Under the pieces are notes generated by a model, which made no database searches, was not told the DNA's origin, and was given only the letters and a program-made list of their open reading frames with translations. A program made the translations under genes and the position numbers. A stretch of DNA of 64,000 bases from JAGVPT01 sp963843065 (GTDB lineage: Bacteria > Bacteroidota > Ignavibacteria > UBA10030 > UBA8401), in the NCBI GenBank assembly GCA_963843065.1, contig CAWJKX010000223.1, forward strand, positions 5,857 to 69,856. Reading direction: 5' to 3'. Positions within the stretch are counted from its first letter, which is position 1. Each line of letters starts with the position of its first letter. Shown one piece after another: positions 26,905-36,586 of this stretch.

Positions 26905-29397
26905 ATGTCGAGACGGTCATTTTGGTTACTATCAATCTCCTTCGTCATTTTTGCCCCTTGGGCTTCAAGTTGGCCCATCTTGCAGGCACAACCGCTTGAG
27001 CAAATTTTCAGAATTGATGTATCTCTTCTAGCCTCCGCATTTCCCCAATCTGTCAAATCGCCCGTCAGCTCTGATTTCAAGGACACTGCTTCTTCCGCTT
27101 TGCCCGTAGCAGGCATCGATTCAAAGGTCGCCAAAAACGGGTCAGACTCGTCCATTATAGTCGTAATTGACTCGACGGATGAGGGGGACGAAACGGTTAT
27201 TGCGGTGCGATTGGAATCGGCACGCCAGCATTATCTCTCCGCGCTCCAGGCGCAAACGATGGGTGATTCTGTGCTCTCTGCGGATGAGTTTGAGCAAGCG
27301 ATCGGAATCCTCAACGAGATCAGCTACTATCCGGATATCGAGAACAATCAGGAATACAACGACCTGAGCCGAAGCGTCGTCGAAGACTACGAGAAATATA
27401 TTGCAAGCATCGATGAACTGGGGCCGCAGAGTTCTATTTTTGCGTTGCGCGAGAAACTGAATCTCGACATTGAGAACATCGATATCTCACATGTCAAAAT
27501 ACCGAATGTCCCCATTCCCGAAACCACGATTCCAATGAAAATGAACGACCTTGTCGAAAGGAACATCATGTTTTTTATCGATAAAGGCCGGGAACATTTT
27601 GAGCGATGGCTCTATCTCTCAGGGAAGTATTTTCCCGCCATCGGCCGGATTTTTACGGAAGAAGGCGTGCCGAAAGAAATGATGTATCTTTCGATGATGG
27701 AGAGCGGGTTGAATCCATCTGCCAGGTCCTGGGCTAAAGCTGTCGGAATGTGGCAATTCATGAAAGGGACCGGTGCATTGTACGGTCTGCGTGGAAATTA
27801 CTGGTATGACGAGAGGCGCGATTATGAGAAAGCAACCCGTGCAGCCGCTCGTTACTTGAAAGACCTTCACGATCAATACGGCGATTGGCAGCTCGCGATT
27901 GCGGCATACAATTCGGGAGGCGGAAGAATAAACAGAGGAATTCGCAGGAGCCATACGAACGATTATTGGTCTATGCGTCGTTTTTTGCCGCGCGAGACAC
28001 GAAATTATGTGCCGCAGTATATCGCCGTTTCGCTGATGGCAATGAATCCGGAAGCATACGGATTCAAAAGTGTGCCGCGTGCCGACAGTCTATCGTATGA
28101 GTATGTTACCGTGGACGACTGCGTCGACCTTGATGTGTTAGCCGATTGTGCGGGGACCACTGCGGAAACGCTGAGAGAATTGAATCCGGAATTGATCCAG
28201 TGGTGCACGCCCCCGAATTATCGCGGATATAAATTGAGGATCCCCGCCGGATCAACGGACGCTTTTACAAAGAAGTATGCACAAATTCCCGACGACCAGA
28301 AGCGTCAATGGGCAGAACACAAAATACGCCGCGGAGACACGCCGGGGAGTATCGCACGGAAATACGGTATCGCAACGTCGGTACTGCTTGAAGTCAATAA
28401 GCTTACAAAAAGGAGCAGGCTGAGAATCGGAAACTATCTTATTATTCCGATTTCGAAAAAAAGATTACTTGCTGCAAATACAGAACCGGTTGCCCAGCAG
28501 GAAACAGAGCCCGCCGCCCAAAAGGAGACCGAGCCTGTTGAGAAAACGAGAGTTGTTGCTCCACGAGTCCATCGGCACCGGACCCTCGTGCCAGAGGGCC
28601 GGGATAAGGTTGCGTATGTGGTTAAAAGGAAGGATACACTCGGGCATATTGCTGAATGGTTCGATGTGCGGGCCAGCGATTTACGGAATTGGAACAACAT
28701 TCCATACGGACGTTCGATCCAGATCGGTCAAACGATTGCCGTGTGGGTGCCGTCAGAAAAATTAGATCAATATGCAAAAATTGTCGCGATGAGTTTTGAA
28801 CAGAAGAACGCGTTGAAAAGCACTCCTCAGGCGAAATTACCGGCGGGTGTGAGCGCTGGCGATCAAGTTGACGATCGGAACCATTGGGTTCAGCATGTTG
28901 TAAAGAGGGGGGAGACACTCGAAAAAATTGCCGGCGATTACAATGTCGCCATTGCTGATTTGAAGAGTTGGAACAAATTGCGGCGGAGCAAGATTTATGC
29001 GGGCAAAATTCTTGAAGTCTATGTTGAACCGTCAGCCGGCCTATCACCAGAACCCGCGCCGGCACAAAAACAAGAGCCCGTAAAAGCAGCTCCTGTAAAG
29101 GAGAAGACAATACGGCACAAGGTCAAGAGGGGAGAGACGCTTGAGAAGATTGCCAGCATGTACAATGTATCGATTGCAGATATTAAAAAGTGGAATAAAC
29201 TCACGACCTCCCGTGTCCTTTCAGGACGGAGATTAAAAATTCGGCTCACCTCAGAGAATATGGATTACTATCGCGTCCGCACCGGCGATACATTGTGGGA
29301 TATATCAAAAAAATTCGGCGTTTCAGTTGATGATATCCAACGGTGGAATGCGTTGGCCGATATAAGGGTTGGGGACAAACTCGTCATTTACCACTGA
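26905..29397 (+). CDS. exported lytic transglycosylase with multiple LysM domains (MltD-like)
   Basis: Cleaves peptidoglycan glycan strands in the periplasm. The 830-residue protein has an N-terminal signal sequence, a linker rich in acidic residues, a GH23/SLT domain (about 260-390: KEMMYLSMMESGLNPSARS with the catalytic Glu, GMWQFMKGTG, AIAAYNSGGGRINR), a degenerate LysM (about 400-450) and five clear LysM repeats (HKIRRGDTPGSIA, YVVKRKDTLGHIA, HVVKRGETLEKIA, HKVKRGETLEKIA, YRVRTGDTLWDIS). Ala/Glu/Pro-rich linkers separate them. The fourth and fifth repeats are near duplicates. It stands alone behind its own promoter. Confidence 0.93.
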   Translation: MSRRSFWLLSISFVIFAPWASSWPILQAQPLEQIFRIDVSLLASAFPQSVKSPVSSDFKDTASSALPVAGIDSKVAKNGSDSSIIVVIDSTDEGDETVIAVRLESARQHYLSALQAQTMGDSVLSADEFEQAIGILNEISYYPDIENNQEYNDLSRSVVEDYEKYIASIDELGPQSSIFALREKLNLDIENIDISHVKIPNVPIPETTIPMKMNDLVERNIMFFIDKGREHFERWLYLSGKYFPAIGRIFTEEGVPKEMMYLSMMESGLNPSARSWAKAVGMWQFMKGTGALYGLRGNYWYDERRDYEKATRAAARYLKDLHDQYGDWQLAIAAYNSGGGRINRGIRRSHTNDYWSMRRFLPRETRNYVPQYIAVSLMAMNPEAYGFKSVPRADSLSYEYVTVDDCVDLDVLADCAGTTAETLRELNPELIQWCTPPNYRGYKLRIPAGSTDAFTKKYAQIPDDQKRQWAEHKIRRGDTPGSIARKYGIATSVLLEVNKLTKRSRLRIGNYLIIPISKKRLLAANTEPVAQQETEPAAQKETEPVEKTRVVAPRVHRHRTLVPEGRDKVAYVVKRKDTLGHIAEWFDVRASDLRNWNNIPYGRSIQIGQTIAVWVPSEKLDQYAKIVAMSFEQKNALKSTPQAKLPAGVSAGDQVDDRNHWVQHVVKRGETLEKIAGDYNVAIADLKSWNKLRRSKIYAGKILEVYVEPSAGLSPEPAPAQKQEPVKAAPVKEKTIRHKVKRGETLEKIASMYNVSIADIKKWNKLTTSRVLSGRRLKIRLTSENMDYYRVRTGDTLWDISKKFGVSVDDIQRWNALADIRVGDKLVIYH

Positions 29398-29561
29398 TAC
29401 TGTTACCGCAGTATTGCTCTTTTGTTAATTAATTATTCCTGCCTTGATTCTTTTTCAAGATGCGTGTATATTCCTACCGCGACTTCTGTGGACTGCAAAG
29501 CTCGCCGTTTTTCTAAAAGATAATTTCTGAGGAGAGATCCACTTTTACTTTTTGGTACCCC

Positions 29562-31799
29562 TTGTATACTCCATCCCGTCGAAATAGTTTAGTTGTGCTG
29601 CTGCTTGTACTTCTTCTTTGCTCAGAACAGAGTTTCTCTCAAACCAATTCTGATCAATCTTCGCCTGTACCGCTGAGAAAATTGACCGATGATGATGCGA
29701 CGAAATATACCGACATCGGCAATGTTCGAATGACAATCACAAATTTGGGGACACTGGGTACGAATTTCAATAATTGGCCCGCCCAGCCTTCATGTGAATA
29801 TCCGAAAGGGTCGCGTATCGAGAACCTGGCGTTAGGAGGACTGTGGATTGGCGGCATCCTTCGGAAGGTGGGGTACCCATATGTTTCAACAGCATGTGAG
29901 GATGGAGGGAACCCGTTAACGCTGGGGGCCGGGTTTGAGTTCACAAACGAGCCTGGATCACAGATTAGCGAGCGCTCTTCGTTGTCCGGTGATACCTATT
30001 TCAACATCAACGCGGTAAGCCATCAGGATTTTGTGATGGACTTTACAGACAGGTACACACGCGATCCGCAAACAGGTGATTCCATCCCCAGCCATACACC
30101 GCTTGGGCTCAAAGTTCACTTGGAATCGTATGCATGGAATTTTCCTTTCGCGGACTTTTTCGTAATTCTCAACTACACAATTACGAATATCAGCAGCGAC
30201 ACAATAGACGCAATGTATGTCGGCGTGCGAAATGAAGGCGTTGTTCGCAACATGAATCTTTCCGGGTATCAAGCGAGTTCAGCGTTCTTCAGCAGCGGGA
30301 AAGGCTACATCGACAGCTTGAGGTTAGCGTATACGTTCGATGTCAACGGACAGCCGTACGGTCCTCCGGCAAACTCTTATTTTGGATTCAAACTGCTCGG
30401 TGCGGATCCGTTCCCCCTCAAACGTGATTCAACCGGGGCTTTTGTGGGCGCCTCCCTGGATTCGCTCGGCGATCTCTATAAAGACACGTACTATAATGGA
30501 TGGAGGTACAACAATACGGGGTCCGGAACAGAAGCATACTTTTACCCAAGCGTAGACAATAGTCCCGATGTGTACCTTGGGAAATATCAGCGGATGTCGA
30601 CGATGGAGCCAAGAAATTATATTCAGTCTCTTGGAACTCCACAAGGCACTCCTGTTTTAGCTGACGGTGTGACCATCGGAATCGCTCCAGCGAACACGGT
30701 TGATCTCTTGTCTGTCGGTCCTTTTCCTTCTTTGGCACCGGGCGACAGCCTTAATGTAGTTTTTGCGGTTGTTTGTGCAAAAAAAAGCGGCAACGCTCTG
30801 CCGAGCGAAGATTATCATAATGCGACGCTTCGGAAAACTTTATATTCTAATTGTTCATGGGCTCAACAGTGCTACAACGGTGAAGACCTGAACGGAAATA
30901 ACAAACTCGATCCCGGCGAAGACATCATTGGGGATGGAAAGCTTCACCGCTACATTCTCCCTCAACCGCCGCGCCAGCCGCGTGTGCGTGCCGTCGTGGA
31001 AAATCAGCAGGCGATTATCTATTGGGACAGAACGCAGGCGGAGGAGAGCTTCGACCCGATCAGTAAAAAATTTGACTTCGAAGGGTACAGGATTTACCGT
31101 TCGTCCGCCGGTGCGGATATCAAAGATCCGACAAGTTTTATTCTCTCAATGGATCTCGTCGGCGACTTTGACCGTGCAGACGATAATATCGGGTACAACA
31201 CCGGGTTTGGCGCCATCAAGCTCGCCACGCCAAGAATGTTTCCCGCGGACACGGTGCAATATTGGTATCGTTTTCCGCCAACAACAGATAACATTACAAG
31301 TTTGAACGGCTGGCAGTACCTTTACGGAATTTCGGCGTACAGCACAGGTGATTCGGCGAACCAATTGCCAAGTCTTGAGAGTGCCAAGGTGATTGTTCGC
31401 GTCATTCCAGGAACACCGCCGACTTCGGATAAGTCCGTTGCCATCGGCGTCTATCCTAACCCGTACTATGCGGGGGCGGCGTGGGATGGTTCGGGGGAAC
31501 GCGACCGGAAAATCTATTTTTATAATCTACCGGCAAATGCCGAGATTAAAATCTACACGCTGAGCGGAGATCTCGTGGCCGATATCATTCATGATGCCGC
31601 AACGTACAGCGGATCGGATATCAAATGGTTTCAAAATTTTTCCGGACTCGGTGTTTCTCCTCAGTTCGCCGGCGGCGAACATGCATGGGATCTGATTTCC
31701 AAATATGACCAGGCGATTGCGACGGGGCTGTACCTGTTCACCGTGAAGGATCTGGTTACCGGCACTATTAAGCGCGGAAAATTTGTCGTAATTAAATGA
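29562..31799 (+). CDS. secreted protein with T9SS-type C-terminal domain
   Basis: A 745-residue exported protein of unknown function. A signal peptide (LVVLLLVLLLCSEQSFSQ) is followed by a long beta-rich region, a stretch with DLNGNNKLDPGEDIIGDGK (calcium-binding-like), a fibronectin-type segment around 490-620, and a terminal sorting domain from about 640 (VGVYPNPYYAGAAWDG-like core, NLPANAEIKIYTLSGDLV, ending RGKFVVIK) of the kind found in type IX secretion cargo of this group. The start is weak: only a TTG at 29562 is in frame and the GAGGAGAG site lies over 25 bases upstream. A start-region error is possible. Confidence 0.8.
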   Translation: MYTPSRRNSLVVLLLVLLLCSEQSFSQTNSDQSSPVPLRKLTDDDATKYTDIGNVRMTITNLGTLGTNFNNWPAQPSCEYPKGSRIENLALGGLWIGGILRKVGYPYVSTACEDGGNPLTLGAGFEFTNEPGSQISERSSLSGDTYFNINAVSHQDFVMDFTDRYTRDPQTGDSIPSHTPLGLKVHLESYAWNFPFADFFVILNYTITNISSDTIDAMYVGVRNEGVVRNMNLSGYQASSAFFSSGKGYIDSLRLAYTFDVNGQPYGPPANSYFGFKLLGADPFPLKRDSTGAFVGASLDSLGDLYKDTYYNGWRYNNTGSGTEAYFYPSVDNSPDVYLGKYQRMSTMEPRNYIQSLGTPQGTPVLADGVTIGIAPANTVDLLSVGPFPSLAPGDSLNVVFAVVCAKKSGNALPSEDYHNATLRKTLYSNCSWAQQCYNGEDLNGNNKLDPGEDIIGDGKLHRYILPQPPRQPRVRAVVENQQAIIYWDRTQAEESFDPISKKFDFEGYRIYRSSAGADIKDPTSFILSMDLVGDFDRADDNIGYNTGFGAIKLATPRMFPADTVQYWYRFPPTTDNITSLNGWQYLYGISAYSTGDSANQLPSLESAKVIVRVIPGTPPTSDKSVAIGVYPNPYYAGAAWDGSGERDRKIYFYNLPANAEIKIYTLSGDLVADIIHDAATYSGSDIKWFQNFSGLGVSPQFAGGEHAWDLISKYDQAIATGLYLFTVKDLVTGTIKRGKFVVIK

Positions 31800-31802
31800 G
31801 CG

Positions 31803-31837
31803 TAGCCATCCGGAGGTTTAAAGCTTTCGGATGGCTA
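31803..31837. terminator. hairpin between the two T9SS-cargo genes
   Basis: TAGCCATCCG (31803-31812) pairs with CGGATGGCTA (31828-31837), immediately after the stop at 31799. There is no T tract, so termination is uncertain. Confidence 0.4.
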
Positions 31838-31901
31838 GCACTTAGAGAATTTAATTTCATTCGATTATTATATTAATTTTCTAAAAAGGAGAAGAGGATC
31901 T

Positions 31902-34210
31902 ATGAAGAAACTTTTACTTATTACCCTTTTGGCCGCACTTAGCGTTGCCGCTGTTTTTGCTGCTGCTCATAAATCGCCAAGGAAGCTGGTTCATCGTCTC
32001 TCAGCGGAGAGAATTAATGATTATCCAAATGTGACGATCCATGACATCCAATTTGTTCCTCTCGACTCGTTGCTGAGAGCCGACACGTTGGGCTATAATA
32101 CCGGATCTTCTTGGACGCTGCAAACCTCCCGGTACAATAATGACACTGTTGTCATTACAGCGCTCGTAACCGTCCCCGCGAGAGTGATAAGCTATACCAA
32201 CGATGGGCTGACACTTGCAGTAGTAGACACAGGCGTCTTCGGCACTCAGCCGTGGGGCGGCATCCTTGTCCGCTATCCTAATACTAACGACAGCAGTGAT
32301 TTCGACGCGGATGGATTTTATGACGTTGAGCAAGGAGATATTATCCAAATGTTGGGAATAGTAAATGAGTTCCCGTTGAACCAGATGAACAGCCTCACTC
32401 AATTTGCACCAATACCCCTTACAGGAGTGAATGTTCTTTCATCAGGAAACCCGTTGCCTCCGCCGGTTCATCTTACTGTTTCCGACTTCAATATCGGAAC
32501 TAACCCTGGGGGAAAAATTATGTTTTCCAGCGGTGAACCATGGGAATCACAATATGTGTATTTCACGAACCTCACAGTTGTTGCGAACGTCAGTACAAGC
32601 CGCGGTACATTTATGTTTACAGATGCGGCAGGAAATCAGCTTTCCGATTATGATTGGTCTTATCATTTCACACTTAGCCCAAGTGATCAGGTTCAACCGA
32701 CCACTCCGGCGGACACAAGCTATAAAGTCCCGCCGGCAGGGACGGGGATTGATACTTTACGAGGGTACGTATCGACGTCTTCGGGAGGGGAGTCAGCCCG
32801 AGGTTATCGAATTTGTCCGATGTGGCCCGGGGACATAGTCTATAGCACGGCCCGTCCCGGGTTTTCTACGGAGAGGCGTTATCCGGTTGTTGTGACGAAA
32901 GACAGCACTCCTCTCATCACTGTCAAAGCATTCCAAGCGACGAATCCAGTGGCACCAACATATCCAATCAGGACGGTGCAGTTATTCTACAGCCTCAACA
33001 ATGGGGCATGGCAATCGGTCAGCATGACAGCCCCGCAGGCGGCTGTCGATTCGACGTACCAAGCGCGTATACCGGTCCAGCCCGCCGGAACGGTTGTCCG
33101 GTATTTTATCCAGGTCGCGGATACCAGCGGAGCCACAGGGATTCTGGCCAACAGCGGAGCGCTGACCCAGTACAGATACTACCGGAGGTTACTTCTTTTA
33201 CAAGGTTCTTGACAGATCCACGCAGCATCTGTTAACAATTCATGACATTCAGTACACGCCGTACATAAATGGCCGCAGCCCGTACGTCGGAGCTATTGAT
33301 TCAACCGCCGGTATTGTCACCGCAGATACTGCAAGCTTGCTTTTGTCTCCGATAAGTACGGGAGGAACAAACGCATGGTATATCCAGAGTTCGAATCAGC
33401 CTTTCAGTGGATTGTGGGTGACCGGGCCGGATTCATTGCTGGAGCCGGTTGCGAATGGAGACAGCATTGTTGTGGCAGGTGAAGTGACGGAAGATTTCGA
33501 TGTTACACAGCTCGAGTTAGTAACCTCGGTTCGCATTGTATCTCATAAAAATCCATTGCCTGCACCTGTAAAACTGCAAACTTCAGTATTTGGTCCAGGC
33601 ATAGGCAACGGGAATCTAGGTGCCGAACCATATGAAGGTATGCTGGTAGAATTTGATTCGTGCGTGGTCGAAAATACGTACCCGATTTATGTCGACCCGA
33701 CGGAATTTGAAGTCTCCAACAGCACCGCTCCGATTCTCGTCCGAAGAGATGGGCGTAATACGTATTCGAACGTTATAGGCGATACGGCTTCCGGAGATAT
33801 CATCTTAAAAACGGGTAACCCGATTGCAAAGCTCATCGGCATTATCTACTACAACAACAACAATTACATGGTTGTACCGAGAACCAACGCCGATTACGTC
33901 GGTGCCGTAACAACCAGGGTTGTTCCTTTACGATCGATTCTTCCTGCGCAGTACGCTCTTTAATCAAAATTTTCCGAATCCTTTTAACCCGTCGACGACC
34001 ATCCGGTATTCGCTGCCGACGGCAGGAAAAGTTATGATGAAAGTATACAATATTCTTGGGCAGGATGTGGCAACGCTTGTCAACACCCAGCAACCGGCGG
34101 GGACGTACGATGTAACATTTGATGCATCAAGGCTTGCCACCGGTGTATATTTTTACAGAATCACCTCGGGCTCTTTTGTCCAGGTAAAGAAAATGTTGCT
34201 GCTGAAATAG
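31902..34210 (+). CDS. secreted T9SS-cargo protein with duplicated beta domain (two frame breaks)
   Basis: About 768 residues after joining three frames. A signal peptide (LLLITLLAALSVAAVFA) is followed by two repeats that each start TIHDIQ (residues about 45 and 444) and read as small beta-barrel (OB-like) domains, with an Ig-like segment between. The C terminus is a classic T9SS type A sorting domain: NQNFPNPFNPSTTIRYSLP, KVYNILGQDVATLVN, GVYFYRI, ending KKMLLLK. Breaks lie near 33190-33194 (CCGGAGG) and 33958-33962 (CTTTAA), each fixed by deleting one base. AAAGGAGAAGAGG precedes the start. Function unknown; a surface or secreted enzyme accessory is possible. Confidence 0.82.
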
Positions 34211-34282
34211 TTGCTGCGAAGTACGCTGGCACCGTTTTAACTAAAGTCGGCGTTCTGATTTTTGCATCAAGCGATTACCCCG

Positions 34283-34313
34283 CCCTACCCTCCCCTGTAA
34301 GGGGAGGGTAGGG
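34283..34313. repeat. perfect 13-bp-stem palindrome
   Basis: CCCTACCCTCCCC (34283-34295) and its exact complement (34301-34313) flank TGTAA. It lies 72 bases after the cargo gene. No T tract follows, so it is a dispersed palindrome rather than a standard terminator. Confidence 0.75.
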
Positions 34314-34494
34314 TCGCACAACGACGGCAGTAATTTTTGGAGGAGTAACTAGTGTCCCGTATCGCAAATAAGTTAAGAATGTCTGAAGCCATCGACGTCC
34401 GAAATCCGTCAGGAATCATGGATTTAGCTGGCCACACTTATTCAAGGAATTTCTGTTACACAACACTAGAAGCACCTCTAAAAAATGAATTTAC

Positions 34495-34686
34495 GCTGAC
34501 CCTTCGACGCTCCCGTTTCGCTGGAGCGGCACGGGATTGCTCAGGGTGTCCTTCGACGCGCGGCGCGATAAAGCTGCGCCGCTCGCTCAGGATGAACAGA
34601 TTTTATTTAAGCTTTAATAATAACCCGTTCATCCTGAGTAAGCGATCCCGCTCGAAGAGCGGGAGAGCGCATCGAAGGATGAGGTA
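34495..34686. repeat. cluster of dispersed 'CTTCGACGC...CTCAGGATGAAC' palindromes
   Basis: GCTCAGGATGAAC (34585-34597) is mirrored by GTTCATCCTGAG (34627-34638), and CTTCGACGC and CATCGAAGGATGAG units lie outside, with GC-rich sub-hairpins (GGCGCG...CGCGCC type, and CCCGCTC/GAGCGGG). Together with the palindrome at 34283 this fills much of the 573-base gap 34211-34783; an ORF across it (34352-34687) is repeat-derived and not a gene. Confidence 0.7.
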
Positions 34687-34783
34687 ACATGTTTTTGAGA
34701 TAGCTTCTAATTTTTTTGTTGATACTCAATGTTCACCGGTGCATGATATCATCGTACCGGACCTGCGAACGAAATAAAGAAAC

Positions 34784-36586
34784 ATGCGACAATATTTTTT
34801 CGACATTATAATCTTTTCGGCGTGTGTTCTTTTGTGCGGAAGCTGCACTAAGCAATTCACGAACGAGCCAAAGGCCAACATTCCTCCTTCGACGCGGCTC
34901 TGGCTGACCCCGGATTCCGTCCTGCTTGAGACCACATCGCACCAACACCTTTATTGGTACGGAGAAGCTCCTGATGGCATGGTAGAGGGTTACCTTTTGG
35001 CCGTTGGGAATTTCAAACCAGCTCCAACGAAAATTCCTACTCCCGATACTGTAACGTATACATGGGTTACCACGACCGATACTCTGGTTGCTCTTCCATT
35101 GCGCACTGCCCGCGATAGCTTCACGGTGATTGTTCGAGCGGTCGACAATACATTTAAGCAGGCGTCGATGCTGCCGCCGGGGGCAATTATCCGGATGACA
35201 CCGCAGCCGTATTGGGACAAGGATACGAATGGGATGTATGATAAGGGGGACGTTGCATTGAGTAACCTCCAGTCTGCTGCAGATCCGTATGGAGCCATCC
35301 TACTTATTCCTATTCGCAACACGCCCCCGACTGTACAATTTGCGGCAAATCCGGTGGATTCGTCGACGATACAACAGCCGGAAACTACCTACACGGTTGC
35401 CACTTTTTCCTGGGTCGGACATGATGCTGACGGAGACAATACGATCGTCTCGTATCGAATTGCACTGAACAATAATGGCGATACGGCTTCTTCAAGCTGG
35501 ATGACGTTGACTAATAAGGCAACACTTGTTACGCTGGCAGTTCCCCGGTCTGTCAGCGATGTCGCTCCGGACAACGGAACAGTTAATGCGTCCGTTTATA
35601 CCGGAGTATTTCCGGGTCTGCAATACCAAGGGACGATTTCCGGCTTAAAGTTGAATGCGCAGAATGTTCTTTACCTGCAAGATAAGGATGTTGCCGGCGC
35701 GTACAGCACTACCGCCCGCATGCCTTCTTCATCGGCAGGGTATTGGTTTGTAAAAAAACCGAAGGGGAGAATGTTGGTTGTCAAGGATTACAATCAATCT
35801 GATTCAACCACCGCGCTGCAAGTGTATCGTAAAGTTTTTTCCGACCCGAGCATTGCCGGAGGCACGTTCGGAAATTTTGATATCTTTGACGTCGGATATG
35901 GATTATCAAACGCCGCCAAATTGAGTCAGACAGCGGATTCGACGTATGGAAATCTTGTCCCGCCAAATCTCAATCCTGCTTTCATCCTCACGCTGCAATT
36001 GTACAGCCTGGTGTACTGGTTTAGCGACTTATACCCGAGCTACACACCGGCGCAGATCGGCTTATTTAATTTTAACCAGCGCGGCGGGAAGGTCATTTTT
36101 TCGACCACATTTCCGGAGAACATTTCTTTCCCGAATATTAGCGCGTTGAACGATTTTGCCCCGATCGACAGTGTCTCGACAGACCCGAATTCGACTTCAG
36201 CAGTGCCGACGAACGCAGATAACCGCGTCCCCGTAGGAACAACGCTCATCCCCTTTGATTTAACAAGCGGATACCCTGTCCTTACGTTCGGGCCGCGGCC
36301 GGCCAGCGGCGGACAATTCGTCACTCCGTCCCCTAGTTGGCGCCGCATCTATAAGCGAATCGACGCTCAATATATTTATCAGATGGATTCTGTTTATACG
36401 GACAGTTCTTCGTCTCCTCCGCAGCAGAAGGAAGAACGGTATCTGGGAACTCCTGAAATTGGCGTGATCGATGGTGCACAATCGTTCGTCCTTGTTGCGA
36501 TCCCAGTTCATTTGCTCAACGGAAATACGGCTGCGCTTACGGCGTTTTTCCGCAAAATCATCGTTGATCAATTTGGATTTCATTGA
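34784..36586 (+). CDS. outer-envelope lipoprotein, unknown function
   Basis: A 600-residue lipoprotein: signal peptide with lipobox LLCGSC (Cys at about residue 21). It contains fibronectin-type/beta-sandwich regions (SWVGHDADGDNTIVSYRIALNN) and a central globular region (GRMLVVKDYNQSD...GGKVIFSTTFPENI). It is the first gene of a coupled operon: its stop overlaps the start of the TonB-receptor gene (TGATG). That linkage to a TonB receptor suggests a SusD-like role as surface lipoprotein partner, but there is no SusD sequence signature that I can recognise. Confidence 0.8.
   Translation: MRQYFFDIIIFSACVLLCGSCTKQFTNEPKANIPPSTRLWLTPDSVLLETTSHQHLYWYGEAPDGMVEGYLLAVGNFKPAPTKIPTPDTVTYTWVTTTDTLVALPLRTARDSFTVIVRAVDNTFKQASMLPPGAIIRMTPQPYWDKDTNGMYDKGDVALSNLQSAADPYGAILLIPIRNTPPTVQFAANPVDSSTIQQPETTYTVATFSWVGHDADGDNTIVSYRIALNNNGDTASSSWMTLTNKATLVTLAVPRSVSDVAPDNGTVNASVYTGVFPGLQYQGTISGLKLNAQNVLYLQDKDVAGAYSTTARMPSSSAGYWFVKKPKGRMLVVKDYNQSDSTTALQVYRKVFSDPSIAGGTFGNFDIFDVGYGLSNAAKLSQTADSTYGNLVPPNLNPAFILTLQLYSLVYWFSDLYPSYTPAQIGLFNFNQRGGKVIFSTTFPENISFPNISALNDFAPIDSVSTDPNSTSAVPTNADNRVPVGTTLIPFDLTSGYPVLTFGPRPASGGQFVTPSPSWRRIYKRIDAQYIYQMDSVYTDSSSSPPQQKEERYLGTPEIGVIDGAQSFVLVAIPVHLLNGNTAALTAFFRKIIVDQFGFH

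Noticed and set aside
34352..34687. 111-codon ORF between the T9SS cargo gene and the lipoprotein
   Set aside because: Its second half is made of dispersed CTTCGACGC/CTCAGGATGAAC palindromes and its composition is basic and repetitive; there is no domain and no convincing start.
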